The translations under genes were made by a program, and so were the position numbers. Shown piece by piece: positions 1 through 9,246 of a stretch of DNA of 24,141 bases. Numbering within the stretch: the stretch's first letter is position 1; each line of letters begins with the position of its first letter. The DNA is taken from the NCBI GenBank assembly GCA_012271025.1, contig JAAXHF010000678.1:1-24141 (forward strand), given 5' to 3'. Origin of the DNA: Deltaproteobacteria bacterium (GTDB lineage: Bacteria; Desulfobacterota_B; Binatia; Bin18). A model generated the notes under the pieces. It was not told where the DNA came from and made no database searches. It was given only the letters and a program-made list of their open reading frames with translations.

Positions 1-398
1 AAGGTCACCCAGTCCCAGCGCATCCCGGTCTGCATGATCGACAGCGGGATGGTCTCGGTCCGCTCCATGCGCAGCATCGCCCGCTCGCGGTCCTCGGGCC
101 GGACCGGGGCAAAGCCGAACCCGCAGTTGCCAATCGCCACGGTCGTCACCCCGTGCCAGCCCGACAGCGTGGCGTACGGGTCCCAGCCGCTCAGCGCGGC
201 GTCGTAATGGGTGTGAATGTCCATGAAACCGGGCGCGACAATCAGGCCGGTGGCGTCAATGACGCGGCCGGCATCACCGCCGACATTGCCCATGGCGGCA
301 ATCTTGCCACCCCGGATACCGATGTCCCCCCGGTAGGCCGGCATGCGCAAACCATCGACAACCGTGCCGTTTTTAATCAATACATCATACTCGGCCAT
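1..398 (-). CDS. N-acyl-D-amino-acid deacylase-type amidohydrolase (5' part only)
   Basis: This is the first 132 residues of a metal-dependent amidohydrolase of the D-aminoacylase group; the gene continues beyond base 1. The N-terminus shows the small beta-domain typical of the superfamily (YDVLIKNGTVVDG, then VIDATGLIVAPGFMDIHTHYD), with the HxH metal-binding pair in DIHTHYD. It is followed by WDPYATLSGWHGVTTVAIGN and CGFGFAPVRPEDRE, which are characteristic of the N-acyl-D-amino-acid deacylase family. The family hydrolyses N-acyl groups from D-amino acids or related cyclic amides; the substrate here is unknown. The ATG at 398 is supported by a strong GGAGGG ribosome site nine bases upstream. 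It lies 129 bases downstream of the dehydrogenase gene and may be the last member of the long minus-strand block. Confidence 0.85.
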   Translation of the reverse strand, partial: MAEYDVLIKNGTVVDGLRMPAYRGDIGIRGGKIAAMGNVGGDAGRVIDATGLIVAPGFMDIHTHYDAALSGWDPYATLSGWHGVTTVAIGNCGFGFAPVRPEDRERAMLRMERTETIPLSIMQTGMRWDWVT

Positions 399-527
399 AA
401 CAGCCCTCCTTTTGTGGTGGTAATCCCCTGAACTCCCCTGTCCATCCGGTGACCGAGCCGAATCCGGCAGACTCGACTCGGCCCAAGTATAGAGGCAAAC
501 CGAAAGGCGAGTAAAGAGAACGGCCCG

Positions 528-1424
528 TCATGAAGACTTCTTGCCGGCCACATCCACGCCTGAGCGCTGCACGATATCGTGGACGATAGCCATGATGTCG
601 TCCTGGCCGTGACCGGCGTCACGAAAGCGGGTCAGGGCCTGTTCGACGAGCGGGCCGACCTCGGCCGGCACCCCACACTCCTTGGCCAGCTCGACCGCCA
701 GGTGCACGTCCTTGGTGGCCAGGGCGGTGGCGAAGCCCAGCCCGGTCTCGCCTCGCAGAAAGGCCGGCAGGGCAAATTCGTTGATCGTGCTGTTGCCCGA
801 GCCGGTCTTGATGGCGTCGACCAGCAGCTGGGGATCAACCCCGGCCTTGGCGCCAATCGCCAGCCCCTCGGCTGCGCCCATGAAGTTCACAAAGGCCATC
901 ATGTTGTTGACCAGCTTGGTCACGTTGCCGCAGCCGACCGCGCCCATGTGAAACACATTGCTGCCAATCGCGCTCAGTAGCGGCTGAAAGCGCGCGAACT
1001 CGGCCTGTGTAGCGCCGACAAACACAGTCAGGCTGGCGTCCCGGGCGCGGGGTACGCCGCCGGTGACCGGGGCGTCGAGCACCTGAAAGCCGCGCGCGCT
1101 GCCCGTCTCGGCCAGCTTTCTGACAACCGCCGGCGAGTTGGTGCTCATGTCGATATAGGCCGCCCCCTCGGCGAGTCCGGCGAACACGCCGTCATCACCC
1201 AGGACCACCGCCTCGACCTCGGGCGGACCGGGCAGCGAGGACAGGACGACCTCGGACGCGGCGGCCACCGCCCGGGGACTGTCGGCCCACGCGGCGCCGA
1301 GGTCTTCGAGCGGGCCGGCGGCTTCGCGGCGCACATCGTACACGCTCAGAGCATGGCCGGCCCGGCGCACATTGGCCGCCATGGGGTTGCCCATGTTTCC
1401 CAAACCGATGAATCCGACTTTCAT
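528..1424 (-). CDS. NAD(P)-dependent beta-hydroxyacid dehydrogenase (3-hydroxyisobutyrate dehydrogenase family)
   Basis: A complete 298-residue protein, the usual family length. The Rossmann fold begins with GLGNMG at residues 7-12, and Asp30 at the end of beta-2 suggests NAD rather than NADP (inference). The substrate-binding loop is DAPVTGG at 117-123 (the family usually has Ser where Thr121 is), and the catalytic lysine is Lys170 in GNVTKLVNN. The family oxidises 3-hydroxy acids such as 3-hydroxyisobutyrate, tartronate semialdehyde or 2-hydroxymethylglutarate reversibly in the cytosol. It lies 10 bases downstream of the luciferase-like monooxygenase gene, with GAGGGAG ahead of its ATG, so the two are very probably co-transcribed. 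The exact substrate is not readable from sequence. Confidence 0.9.
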   Translation of the reverse strand: MKVGFIGLGNMGNPMAANVRRAGHALSVYDVRREAAGPLEDLGAAWADSPRAVAAASEVVLSSLPGPPEVEAVVLGDDGVFAGLAEGAAYIDMSTNSPAVVRKLAETGSARGFQVLDAPVTGGVPRARDASLTVFVGATQAEFARFQPLLSAIGSNVFHMGAVGCGNVTKLVNNMMAFVNFMGAAEGLAIGAKAGVDPQLLVDAIKTGSGNSTINEFALPAFLRGETGLGFATALATKDVHLAVELAKECGVPAEVGPLVEQALTRFRDAGHGQDDIMAIVHDIVQRSGVDVAGKKSS

Positions 1425-1434
1425 GCGTACTCCC

Positions 1435-2580
1435 TCAGGCGAGTTCCTGGCGCAGCGCGGGCAGGACTTCCTTGCCCGTCAGCTCAATGCTGCGCATGGT
1501 CAGATCGTGGGGCAGACCACCGTACTGCCCCTCAAAGAGCATGTGGCCGATGCCCAGACGCTGAATGATCTCCTTGAGCCGTTGGGTCACCTGCTTGGGC
1601 GTACCGACCACAAACCCGCCGGCCTCCTGGAGATCGTCAATCGTCATCTGAAAAACCGGCTTGTGTTTCTTGGCGCCCGAGCCTTCGGACAGAATCGAGG
1701 TCGTGCCGCGCGAGGTCATGCCAACCGGCATGTAGTAGTGCATCGGGCCTTTGAGCGAGGTCTGCGTCCGCCACAGATAGTGTTCGTAGGACTTGCGCGC
1801 CTCGGCCTCGGTGTCGGCCACAAACAGGCCGGTCATGTAGCCCAGGTTGTCCGGGGTGGCGGGATAACCGCTGTGCTCGGCCGTTTCCCGGTACAGATCA
1901 AACCACTGCTCGGCCATGTCCATGGGCGCCAGGAAGGAGACATACGGATAGCCGTGCTGGGCAGCCCACTTGATCGACGCCGTGCTGCCGATGCCGGGCA
2001 CCCAGATCGGCGGGTGCGGCTCCTGGAGCGGAAAGCACCACGGGTTCACATACCGGAACTGAAAGTGCTTGCCCTCCCAGCGGAAGGGGCCGGGCTGGGT
2101 CCAGATCTTCAGAATCAGATCGTGCGACTCCTGATAGCGTTCGCGGTTCAGCCCGGGGTCGATGTTCATCGAAAACTGCTCAATGCCGATACCCCGCACG
2201 AAGCCTGAGATGACCCGCCCGCCGGACATCAGGTCGAGCATGGCGACCTCTTCGGCCAAACGGACCGGATTGTCCCACAGGGCGATCACGTTGCCGAGCA
2301 GCAGGATCTTGCACGCCTGGGTGCGTTGGATCAGGGCTGCGGCACTGATATTGGCCGCGTAGTGCATGCACGTCGGCGTGTTGTGGTGCTCGTTGACCAT
2401 CAGCCCGTCAAAGCCGACGGTCTCGGCGTAGGCGTACTCGTCAATATAGCGCCGGATCAGATCCGAGCCCGTTTTGCGGTCGAAATACTTGTTGGGATAG
2501 GTCAGCCGAATGGATGGGTATTGATCCAGCTCGGGCGTGTCCGGATACGGCATTTCGCTGAAGTAGTAAAAGTCGACCAT
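1435..2580 (-). CDS. luciferase-like (LLM class) flavin-dependent monooxygenase
   Basis: A 381-residue protein of the bacterial luciferase-like TIM-barrel family, which uses reduced FMN or F420 to hydroxylate or oxidise organic substrates. Family signatures seen are VGFDGLMVNEHHNT near the N-terminus, LGNVIALWDNPVRLAEEVAMLD, and SGGRVISGFVRGIG, followed by a C-terminal segment with VADTEAEARKSYEHY and VVGTPKQVTQRL. I chose the ATG at 2580 over a GTG at 2598 because an AGAGGGG ribosome site sits in front of the ATG and the GTG would overlap the upstream stop codon. It is 14 bases downstream of an alpha/beta hydrolase and 10 bases upstream of the dehydrogenase. A monooxygenase-hydrolase-dehydrogenase set suggests stepwise breakdown of a ring or amide compound; that is inference. 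Confidence 0.9.
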   Translation of the reverse strand: MVDFYYFSEMPYPDTPELDQYPSIRLTYPNKYFDRKTGSDLIRRYIDEYAYAETVGFDGLMVNEHHNTPTCMHYAANISAAALIQRTQACKILLLGNVIALWDNPVRLAEEVAMLDLMSGGRVISGFVRGIGIEQFSMNIDPGLNRERYQESHDLILKIWTQPGPFRWEGKHFQFRYVNPWCFPLQEPHPPIWVPGIGSTASIKWAAQHGYPYVSFLAPMDMAEQWFDLYRETAEHSGYPATPDNLGYMTGLFVADTEAEARKSYEHYLWRTQTSLKGPMHYYMPVGMTSRGTTSILSEGSGAKKHKPVFQMTIDDLQEAGGFVVGTPKQVTQRLKEIIQRLGIGHMLFEGQYGGLPHDLTMRSIELTGKEVLPALRQELA

Positions 2581-2594
2581 AGAGTTCCCCTCTT

Positions 2595-3389
2595 TCACTG
2601 TGAGCCACGAGCCAGAAACGCTTCCAGCACAGCCACAAACTCGGCCGGCCGCTCGAACTGCGGCGAATGGCCGCAGCGCTCAATCACTGTCAACTCCGAG
2701 CCTGAAATGGCCTGCTGATACGCCTCGCCATGGGCGAGCGGCACAAGGCCGTCGTGCTTGCCCCATACAACCAGGGTCGGCGCCTTGATCCGGCGCAGAC
2801 GGTGGATCAGCTTGGGGTTATGCATATACGGCTTCCAGCCCACCAGCTGGGCCATGAGCTGGCTGTTGTCGCGCAGGATCATCTGTTCCGGGCTGGGCTT
2901 GGCGGGAAACAGGCGCTCCCGCTCAGCCACCTGGGCCAGATCGTAAAAAGCCAGGTCGGTCAGCTCCTGGGGGGTCAGCAGAAAGATATCGGCGATTTCG
3001 GCGCCCTCGACCTTGAGCCCGACCGCATTGACCAGGCTCAGCCGCGATACCCGCTCGGGACAGCTGGCGGCCAGCTCGGCGGCCAGCCAGCCGCCCATTG
3101 AGAAGCCGACCACCGGCACCTGTTGCCAGCCGTAGTGATCGAGAAAATCGGCGTAAAAATCGACCAGATCGGGCATCGAGTCGAGCCACGGGGGACGGCT
3201 CGAGCAGCCAAAACCCGGATGGGTCGGCACGTACAGCTCGTGGTGCTGCGCCAGCATGTCGTGATACTGGAGCCAGCCGGGGTTGCCACCGGCGCCGTGC
3301 AGCAGCAGCAGCGGCCGGCCCTGCCCACCCCGCAGAACCTGGACCCGAGCGCCGGTCAGCTCAACAAATTCTTCGCCGTGTTCCGCCAT
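2595..3389 (-). CDS. alpha/beta-fold hydrolase (meta-cleavage hydrolase-like)
   Basis: A complete 264-residue alpha/beta hydrolase. The oxyanion-hole motif [13 protein letters not shown] (27-39), the nucleophile elbow GFSMGG with Ser97, the acid Asp213 in [11 protein letters not shown] and the base His241 in [12 protein letters not shown] form a complete catalytic triad. The overall layout resembles C-C bond hydrolases and epoxide hydrolase-like esterases of aromatic degradation (BphD-like family), but no substrate can be assigned. There is a clear GGAGG ribosome site before the ATG. It sits 11 bases downstream of the second hydrolase and 14 bases upstream of the luciferase-like monooxygenase, which suggests translation as one operon and action on a product or precursor of that oxygenase. 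Confidence 0.9.
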   Translation of the reverse strand: MAEHGEEFVELTGARVQVLRGGQGRPLLLLHGAGGNPGWLQYHDMLAQHHELYVPTHPGFGCSSRPPWLDSMPDLVDFYADFLDHYGWQQVPVVGFSMGGWLAAELAASCPERVSRLSLVNAVGLKVEGAEIADIFLLTPQELTDLAFYDLAQVAERERLFPAKPSPEQMILRDNSQLMAQLVGWKPYMHNPKLIHRLRRIKAPTLVVWGKHDGLVPLAHGEAYQQAISGSELTVIERCGHSPQFERPAEFVAVLEAFLARGSQ

Positions 3390-3400
3390 GCTTCCTCCTT

Positions 3401-4315
3401 TTACAAGTGCTGGGCGTACCAGGCCTCGATATGCGACAGGCTCTGGTCCAGGCCCGGACCGGTCAGAATATCGCTGTGGCCGAGGCCGGGCAGGATGACG
3501 ATTTTTTTGGGCTCGCCGGCCTTGGCGTACATGGACTGCGACTCTTCCATTGACACCCGCTCATCGGCATCGCCGTGCAGCCACAGAATCGCCCGGGGGG
3601 CAATATCGGCCACCACCGATTCCGGCTGGTAGGCAATCATCGGCAGACCCGAGGACAGGCTGATTTCCCGGCTCCACTGCGGGTACTGATCCAGGATCTG
3701 ACCGAACAGCGCAGTCGTGCTGTCCGGTTCGGGCACAATCTCGTTGGCCTGCACGTATTCCAGCTCCCCGCTGAGGACGCGCCGTGTCCGGTCGGCCTCC
3801 AGGCGTTGCAGCAGAGCCCGCCACTCCCAGAAGTGGCAGGCATCCCGAATCCAGCGTCCGCAGTCGCCAATGCCGCACACACTGATCGTCGCCTTGACCC
3901 GTTCTTCAACGCCGGCCGCATAGCTCACATTCGCCCCGCCCAGACTGACCCCGAACAAGCCCAGCCGCTCGGGATCGACCTCGGGCTGACGCTGCAGAAA
4001 GGTCACCGCATTGCAGATATCTTCTATCTGGCGCAGCGGAATGATCTGGCGCCGGGGCTCACCACCACTGGCGCCCAGGAAGCGATAGTCAAAGGTCAGC
4101 ACCACATAGCCCAGGCCGACCAGGCGCCGGGCAATCTCGGGCAGCATGACCTCTTTGACTGCGGTAAAGCCGTGGCACATGACAATCCCGGGCCGGGTCT
4201 GACCGGCGCTCAGGTCGTCCGGTACGAACAGCACACCGGCCATCGGGATATTTTCGCTGTAGAACTGTACGGGTTTTTCGTGCCCAACGCCTTCCGGCAT
4301 CTGAGATGTTGTCAT
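3401..4315 (-). CDS. alpha/beta hydrolase (dienelactone hydrolase/acyl-peptidase-like)
   Basis: A 304-residue cytosolic serine hydrolase. Visible elements are [14 protein letters not shown] with the oxyanion-hole HG (48-49), the nucleophile elbow GVSLGG with Ser124, an acid in LHGDADERV (Asp249 or Asp251) and the base His280 in LPGLGHSDI. The arrangement fits the dienelactone hydrolase/DUF1100-like branch that cleaves esters or small acyl compounds. I chose the ATG at 4315 (MTTSQMPEG) because AAAGAGAG lies a few bases ahead; an upstream ATG at 4360 would add residues encoded by a decayed repeat of this gene's own 5' end. The next gene downstream is another hydrolase 11 bases away. Confidence 0.87.
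   Translation of the reverse strand: MTTSQMPEGVGHEKPVQFYSENIPMAGVLFVPDDLSAGQTRPGIVMCHGFTAVKEVMLPEIARRLVGLGYVVLTFDYRFLGASGGEPRRQIIPLRQIEDICNAVTFLQRQPEVDPERLGLFGVSLGGANVSYAAGVEERVKATISVCGIGDCGRWIRDACHFWEWRALLQRLEADRTRRVLSGELEYVQANEIVPEPDSTTALFGQILDQYPQWSREISLSSGLPMIAYQPESVVADIAPRAILWLHGDADERVSMEESQSMYAKAGEPKKIVILPGLGHSDILTGPGLDQSLSHIEAWYAQHL
4257..4303 (-). repeat. copy A of a 47-base imperfect direct repeat, inside the hydrolase 5' end
   Basis: This segment encodes codons 5-20 of the hydrolase (around [16 protein letters not shown]). It matches bases 4331-4376 at about 42 of 47 positions, with one single-base gap. The offset is about 74 bases. See the partner copy. Confidence 0.85.
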
Positions 4316-4330
4316 ATGGCTCTCTTTCCG

Positions 4331-4376
4331 CTGTAGAACTGCGCGGGTTTTTCTGCTCAACGCCTTTCGGCATCTG
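4331..4376 (-). pseudogene. copy B: decayed duplicate of the hydrolase 5' end
   Basis: This is a partial duplication of the hydrolase N-terminal coding region, lying just upstream of the real gene. On the minus strand it reads ATG-CCG-AAA-GGC-GTT-GAG and so on, paralleling MPEGVG in the intact gene. It then loses one base, which shifts the frame so that it reads KNPRSSTAE instead of EKPVQFYSE. It is too short to function as a gene. Its 3' end contributes the sequence used as ribosome site by the intact copy. Confidence 0.75.
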
Positions 4377-4384
4377 CTATGGAA

Positions 4385-4981
4385 TCATTGGTCGCCGGCG
4401 CTGTCCTGCTCTCCCCCATTCCCGGCTTCGGCCGCTGCGTCCAGGCCGGGCTCCTCGTCAAGACTCCACTCTTCTTCATCGCGGATGCGGCTCGACGGCG
4501 GGGCGAGCTGGTAGACTGCTTCGGTGAGGTTCATCACGTGGCGCGTGTTGGTGCCCAGGTCGCCCTTGCCGACCCGGGACGAGGAGTGGATGTACAGCGC
4601 GCTGCCGCTGGGCCGGGCGGCATAGGCGCGGATAAACACATCGTCCTGAAAGCCGAACAGCTTGGTGGTGACGACGGCTCTGACCGCATGCGTCTGGGGA
4701 TCGGTCTCGGTCACCTCCCAGCCCAGGGCTTCGGCGGCTCGCCGGGCCACATCGCCGAGCAGAGCCGGCGGTGCCTGATAGCGGATCATGCGCAGCTCGG
4801 GAAAGACCGAGTCCTGGGTGGTCTGGGCGACGTTGGTGTTCAGATAGGTCAGCGCCCGGGTCAGCAGGCCCGGCGGGTCAGTCATCGGCAGACCGTTGCT
4901 GATGATCGTCGCCGCAGCCAGCCCGGCCCCAATAAAGGCAACGAAAAAGACAACCTGCAGTGCGCCTTTGATAAAGTCCAT
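4385..4981 (-). CDS. DUF1499 family membrane-anchored protein
   Basis: A 198-residue protein with one hydrophobic N-terminal segment (about 8-28), then a DUF1499 domain (about 50-165). The domain is recognised by the pattern HSSSRVGKGDLGTNTRHV near residues 132-147, which matches the family's SRVGxxDLGxNxxR signature. The last 30 residues are strongly acidic (DEEEWSLDEEPGLD). The function of DUF1499 proteins is unknown. I used the ATG at 4981 because GGAGAGAG precedes it; the frame is open to 5095 but that extension would overlap the preceding gene. It lies 44 bases downstream of the DUF255 protein gene and is likely in the same transcript. Confidence 0.82.
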   Translation of the reverse strand: MDFIKGALQVVFFVAFIGAGLAAATIISNGLPMTDPPGLLTRALTYLNTNVAQTTQDSVFPELRMIRYQAPPALLGDVARRAAEALGWEVTETDPQTHAVRAVVTTKLFGFQDDVFIRAYAARPSGSALYIHSSSRVGKGDLGTNTRHVMNLTEAVYQLAPPSSRIRDEEEWSLDEEPGLDAAAEAGNGGEQDSAGDQ

Positions 4982-5025
4982 AGGCTCTCTCCGTTGGCTC
5001 CGAGATGGAAAACGGGAATGGGCGC

Positions 5026-7137
5026 TCAGTCCAGCAGCAGCGCTTTCAAGCTCCCCCAGTCGGTTGCCGGCGGCGAACAGGTAAAGTTGTGACACACATA
5101 CGTGGTCAGCTTGCCATCGACCTGCACCTTGCCGGTCAGGGCTGCCGGCCCTTTTCCGTCAGCCAGGCTTTGCGGGTCCAGACACGCGACGGTCTTATTG
5201 GGCAGATACAGGGCGTTGATGCGGGCCAGGAGCTGGCGCGTCTCCGGCGCGCTGGCGTCTCCGACCAACACAATCTGTTTGGGACGCTGGAGGTGGAAAT
5301 CCAGCACCCCGAGCAGCTGGCTGAACCCGAACGGACTACGCTCCATATCGTCATAAAACAGGCGCAGGGTCTGCTCGGCCTTGTCCAGATAGTCTTGGCG
5401 CTCAGTCAGGGAGAAGAGACGCAGCAGGGCCAGCGTGGCCAGCGAGTTGCCGGACGGGATGGAGCCGTCAAAGGCCGACTTGGAGCGGCTGATCAGGCGC
5501 TCGTGGTCGTCGCTGGTAAAAAAGAAGCCGCCCTGCTCGGTGTCCCAGAAACGCTCGAGCAAGACCCGGCTCAGGGCCACGGCACGGTCGAGGTAGTCCG
5601 GCTCCGAAGTCGCCTCGTACAGGTCGAGCAGGCCGCAGGTGAAGGCCGCATAATCGTCCAGATAGGCGTTGAACTTGGCCTGGCCGTCTTTATAGCTGCG
5701 TAGCAGCCGGCCGTTGAAGGTGGACGATGATCTCTTTCCGAGCGGTTGGTCATCATCGTTCACCTTCTCCGATAGCTTGGTCAGGATGAAGGCGGCGTTG
5801 CGACGGGCAATATCGAGGTAGTGCGGGTTGTCCAGCACCCGGGCGGCCTCGGCAAAGCCCGACAGCATCAGGCCGTTCCAGCAGGTCAGGATTTTCTCGT
5901 CCCGGCCGGGCTTGATCCGGTCCTCACGGACGTTGAACAGGCGCTGTTTGGCCGTGGCGATCAGCTGGCCGACCTCGTCAACCTCGCGGCCAAACAGCCG
6001 GGCCAACTGGTCCAGCTCCAGGCTCGGGTGGAGGATGTTGTGGCCCTCAAAATTACCCACATCAGTCACGTCGTAGTAGCGGCACACGATCTCGCCGACC
6101 TCTTCACCCAGCACCTCTACGATCTGCTCCTGGTCCCAGACAAAAAACTTGCCCTCAACGCCCTCGGAGTCGGCGTCCTGGGTCGAGTAGAAGCCGCCCT
6201 CGGGGCTCAGCATCTCGCGTTCGACATAGGCCAGGATTTCTTCGACAACGCCACGGAAAAACGGATCTTGGGTGGCCTGATACGCCTCCAGATACAGCCG
6301 GGTCAGCAGGGCGTTGTCGTACAGCATTTTTTCAAAATGAGGCACCAGCCAGCGCTCATCGACCGAGTAGCGGTGAAAGCCGCCGCCCAGATGGTCGTAC
6401 ACTCCGCCCTCGGCCATCTTGCGCAGGGTGTGGCTGGTCATTTCAAGGTAGTGACTGTTTCGATTGGTATGCAGCTGGCGCAGAAACAGGCTGAAGACGG
6501 CGGTGTTGGGAAACTTGGGCGCTCCGCCCAGGCCGCCGTGGGTGTGGTCAACCTGTTCGGCCAGCTGGGCCGCAGCGTTCTGCACAGTCTCGATCTGGAG
6601 CGGCCGCTCGGTCTCCCGGCGTTGGGACAGTTTGTCCAGATTATCGAGAATTTGGCGGGTGGATTTGGCCACCTCGTCGGGCTTGTCACGGTAGGCCTGG
6701 GCCACGCCCAGCAACACACGCGGAAAGGCCGGCAGATTATGACGGTCAACGGGCGGGAAATATGTGCCGCCGTAGAACGGCTCGGCATCCGGGGTCAGAA
6801 ACATGGTCATCGGCCAGCCGCCCCGTCCGGTCAGCATCTGGACCGCGTGCATGTAGATTTCGTCAACGTCGGGCCGTTCTTCTCGGTCGACCTTGATGTT
6901 CACGAACAAGTCGTTCATCAGCGCGGCGATTTTCTCGTCTTCAAACGACTCGTGCTCCATGACGTGACACCAGTGGCAGGCCGAGTAGCCGACGCTGAGC
7001 AGAATCGGCTTGTTCTCGGCCTTGGCCTTGGCAAACGCCTCTTCGCCCCACGGATACCAATCGACCGGATTATGGGCGTGTTGCAGCAGATACGGACTCG
7101 TCTCCTTGGCCAGGCGGTTGGTGAATGTCTGCGCCAT
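5026..7137 (-). CDS. DUF255 thioredoxin-domain protein (YyaL/SSP411 family)
   Basis: A 703-residue protein of the conserved YyaL/spermatogenesis-associated protein 20 family, at typical full length. The N-terminal thioredoxin-like domain (about 1-165) has the family signature [21 protein letters not shown] and the redox-like motif CHWCHVM with Cys54 and Cys57. The rest (about 200-600) is an alpha/alpha-barrel domain related to N-acylglucosamine epimerases and six-hairpin glycosidases, including [12 protein letters not shown] and [17 protein letters not shown]. The molecular function is not established. The ATG directly abuts the TGA of the upstream Uma2 gene (stop at 7138-7140, start at 7135-7137), which implies translational coupling. 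Confidence 0.93.
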   Translation of the reverse strand: MAQTFTNRLAKETSPYLLQHAHNPVDWYPWGEEAFAKAKAENKPILLSVGYSACHWCHVMEHESFEDEKIAALMNDLFVNIKVDREERPDVDEIYMHAVQMLTGRGGWPMTMFLTPDAEPFYGGTYFPPVDRHNLPAFPRVLLGVAQAYRDKPDEVAKSTRQILDNLDKLSQRRETERPLQIETVQNAAAQLAEQVDHTHGGLGGAPKFPNTAVFSLFLRQLHTNRNSHYLEMTSHTLRKMAEGGVYDHLGGGFHRYSVDERWLVPHFEKMLYDNALLTRLYLEAYQATQDPFFRGVVEEILAYVEREMLSPEGGFYSTQDADSEGVEGKFFVWDQEQIVEVLGEEVGEIVCRYYDVTDVGNFEGHNILHPSLELDQLARLFGREVDEVGQLIATAKQRLFNVREDRIKPGRDEKILTCWNGLMLSGFAEAARVLDNPHYLDIARRNAAFILTKLSEKVNDDDQPLGKRSSSTFNGRLLRSYKDGQAKFNAYLDDYAAFTCGLLDLYEATSEPDYLDRAVALSRVLLERFWDTEQGGFFFTSDDHERLISRSKSAFDGSIPSGNSLATLALLRLFSLTERQDYLDKAEQTLRLFYDDMERSPFGFSQLLGVLDFHLQRPKQIVLVGDASAPETRQLLARINALYLPNKTVACLDPQSLADGKGPAALTGKVQVDGKLTTYVCHNFTCSPPATDWGSLKALLLD

Positions 7138-7725
7138 TCAGTCGTCCTTAGGTTCTGTCGGGCGGGGGGGCAGGATATCGCTCACGGCGACCCGCTTGTC
7201 CTGCAGGAGCGGTATCTTGTGGCCGAGTTCGTAGGTCCGCATCCGCTCATAGCGTTGGGCGGCGGCATTCGGATCGGTCATCACCTCGCTACAACGATGC
7301 ACCGCGTCTACAATCCAATACTCTGGGATGCCACTGCGTGCATAGATACCAGCCTTGCGCCCGCGGTCCTGGCGCAGGCTGGCCTCGGCAACTTCTATGA
7401 CGAGAAGAATCTGGTCCGGCTGCGGATGGCTTTCGGCATAATCCAGAGGGTCGGGAAGACACACCACCACGTCCGGTTCGGGTTGATTGTAGGCATCCAG
7501 ACTGATGGGCGACTGAATGCGGATATGCACGTCAGAGCCACAGCTCCGCATGAGTCGATAGTTCAAGCGGTTCACGACCGCAGCGTGCGGGGTGTTCTGG
7601 GGCGACATGGTCAGGATCGTTCCATCCAGCAGCTCAACTCGCTCCCCGGCCAGTAGTCCGGTATCAACCAGCTGCTGGAACTCTGGTCGGGAAAAAAGCC
7701 GAGGCGTAGGCAGTGCGCTTGCCAT
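7138..7725 (-). CDS. Uma2 family protein (DUF820, PD-(D/E)XK nuclease fold)
   Basis: A 195-residue protein of the Uma2/DUF820 family, which has a PD-(D/E)XK nuclease-like fold. Family marks are FQQLVDTGLLAGERVELLDG with Glu31, QPEPDVVV with Asp85, LVIEVAEASLRQDRGRKAGI with Glu111 and Lys124, and IPEYWIVD. The putative active-site residues are all present. The family is common in cyanobacteria, Chloroflexi and other free-living bacteria, often in many copies, and its biological role is unclear. The ATG at 7725 follows a GAGG ribosome site; a GTG at 7740 overlapping the upstream TGA as GTGA is an alternative and would add five residues. Placement between a CoA-transferase and the DUF255 gene suggests passenger status. 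Confidence 0.85.
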   Translation of the reverse strand: MASALPTPRLFSRPEFQQLVDTGLLAGERVELLDGTILTMSPQNTPHAAVVNRLNYRLMRSCGSDVHIRIQSPISLDAYNQPEPDVVVCLPDPLDYAESHPQPDQILLVIEVAEASLRQDRGRKAGIYARSGIPEYWIVDAVHRCSEVMTDPNAAAQRYERMRTYELGHKIPLLQDKRVAVSDILPPRPTEPKDD

Positions 7726-7736
7726 AGCGTTGCGCC

Positions 7737-9047
7737 TCACAGAAAATAAATGCGCTTGGCCTCTTTGAGCAGGTCCGGTTTGAAGTCCGGATGACAGATC
7801 TCGACCAGGGCGGCCGCCCGCTGTTTGAGAGTCTTGCCCCGCAGCTCGGCAATCCCGTACTCGGTGACGACATAATCGACAAAGGCGCGCTGAGCGGTGA
7901 CCACACTGCCCGGCTCCAGCATCGGCACGATGCGCGAAATGCGGCAGCCGTTGACAATCGAAGACGAGGGCGTGACGATCACCGATCTGCCGGGGTTGCT
8001 GAAGGCGGCGGTAATGGTGAAGGTCGTCTGCCCGCCCGTCCCGGTATACATGAACGGCCCGAACGACTCGGAGCAGGCCTGACCGCCGAGGTCGACCGCC
8101 AGCGCGTTGTTGACGGCGACATAGTTCTTCTGGTTGACCAGCAGGCGCAGGTCGTCGGTATAGGTGAAATCGTAGAACTCGAAATTGGGGTTGCCGTCGA
8201 TAATCGCCAGTTCGTCGTCAAACACCCCGATGCCCGCGCTGGCTACGACCTTGCCGGGATTGACGGTTTTATACTTGCCGGTGATAACCCCCTCCCTGAC
8301 CAGACGGGCAATGCCGCCGGGAATGACCTCAGTATGAATCCCCAGGTCATTCTTGTCGCCCAGATACATGGCAATTGGCGAGGACACGCTGCCCAGGCCG
8401 ATTTGCAGGGTATCGCCGTCGTGGACCAGATTGCTGGCCACCAGGGTACAGATCAGCTCGGTTGCGGCGACTTCCTCGTCGTTGCGCTGGGTCGGCGGCA
8501 GCTGGGCCGGCGGCTGGGTGGGTTCGACAAAATAGTCGATCTCCGACACGTGGATGTAGTTCTCTCCGCCGGTGCGGATGAAGTCCTGGTGCACCTCGGC
8601 GACGACCGTCCGGGCGGCCTTGGCCATGGTTTTGGACATGAACAGCCCGTGCCCGAAGCTGCAGTAACCGTGCTTGTCGGGAGCCGAGACCGGGGTCATG
8701 TACACGTCGCAGGTGAGGCCCGGCGGCAGTTCTCCGCGCCGAAAATACATCACCGGGATGAAATCCATCCGGCCCTCGTTCATCAGCGGGCGGGTGGTCG
8801 TGCCGAGATAGGTGGCCTCAATCGTAAACGCCTGCTCGACGCCGGGCTGGTCCCAGTTGAACAGCGGCCCGATAGTCCCGACCCTGACCTCGCGCAGCTC
8901 CTCTTTGCGCTCCAGCAGCGCCTGGCTGAGGGTCAGCGGCGTGGCGTGCAACCAGTTGAGCTGCACGCTGTCGCCGTCCCGCACCGCAGCTTTCACGGCC
9001 TGTTGGGGAGAGACAAGTTTATCGCCACAGTGTTCGCGCCAGTCCAT
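7737..9047 (-). CDS. acetyl-CoA hydrolase/4-hydroxybutyrate CoA-transferase family protein
   Basis: A complete 436-residue class I CoA-transferase of the acetyl-CoA hydrolase/transferase family. The catalytic glutamate that forms the CoA thioester is Glu240 in LGIHTEVIPGG. Other family patterns are LQIGLGSVSSPIAMYLG before it, and GGQACSESFGPFMYTGTGGQ plus VTPSSSIVNGCRISRIVPML in the C-terminal half, which ends in VVTEYGIAELRGKTLKQRA. Such enzymes move CoA from acetyl- or succinyl-CoA to short-chain (hydroxy)acids such as 4-hydroxybutyrate or propionate. An AGGAGG ribosome site precedes the ATG. It is the first gene of the minus-strand block and is divergent from the SelW-like gene, about 200 bases away. 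Confidence 0.93.
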   Translation of the reverse strand: MDWREHCGDKLVSPQQAVKAAVRDGDSVQLNWLHATPLTLSQALLERKEELREVRVGTIGPLFNWDQPGVEQAFTIEATYLGTTTRPLMNEGRMDFIPVMYFRRGELPPGLTCDVYMTPVSAPDKHGYCSFGHGLFMSKTMAKAARTVVAEVHQDFIRTGGENYIHVSEIDYFVEPTQPPAQLPPTQRNDEEVAATELICTLVASNLVHDGDTLQIGLGSVSSPIAMYLGDKNDLGIHTEVIPGGIARLVREGVITGKYKTVNPGKVVASAGIGVFDDELAIIDGNPNFEFYDFTYTDDLRLLVNQKNYVAVNNALAVDLGGQACSESFGPFMYTGTGGQTTFTITAAFSNPGRSVIVTPSSSIVNGCRISRIVPMLEPGSVVTAQRAFVDYVVTEYGIAELRGKTLKQRAAALVEICHPDFKPDLLKEAKRIYFL

Positions 9048-9246
9048 ACGTCGCCTCCTTGTGCGTGAGAAAGATGGCTGGACGAAGAGGGGATCGAGCC
9101 CCGTTTCCCGCTCTCAGATGCGTCGCCACCGTTCTGGCCGGAGCATAGACCACGGGACGGCAGAAAGCAAAGCCGTTTTCGTTGAGTGTGGGGCGGCAGT
9201 GTGCTAGGGCTGACGGCAGGTTTGCTCAACCGACAAGGAGACGGAG

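Noticed and set aside
579..980. Long plus-strand open frames opposite the minus-strand genes (for example 579-980, 1372-2208, 5821-7656, 7791-9068).
   Set aside because: They are antisense to clearly recognisable proteins, lack ribosome sites and show no domain patterns; high GC content makes such frames common.
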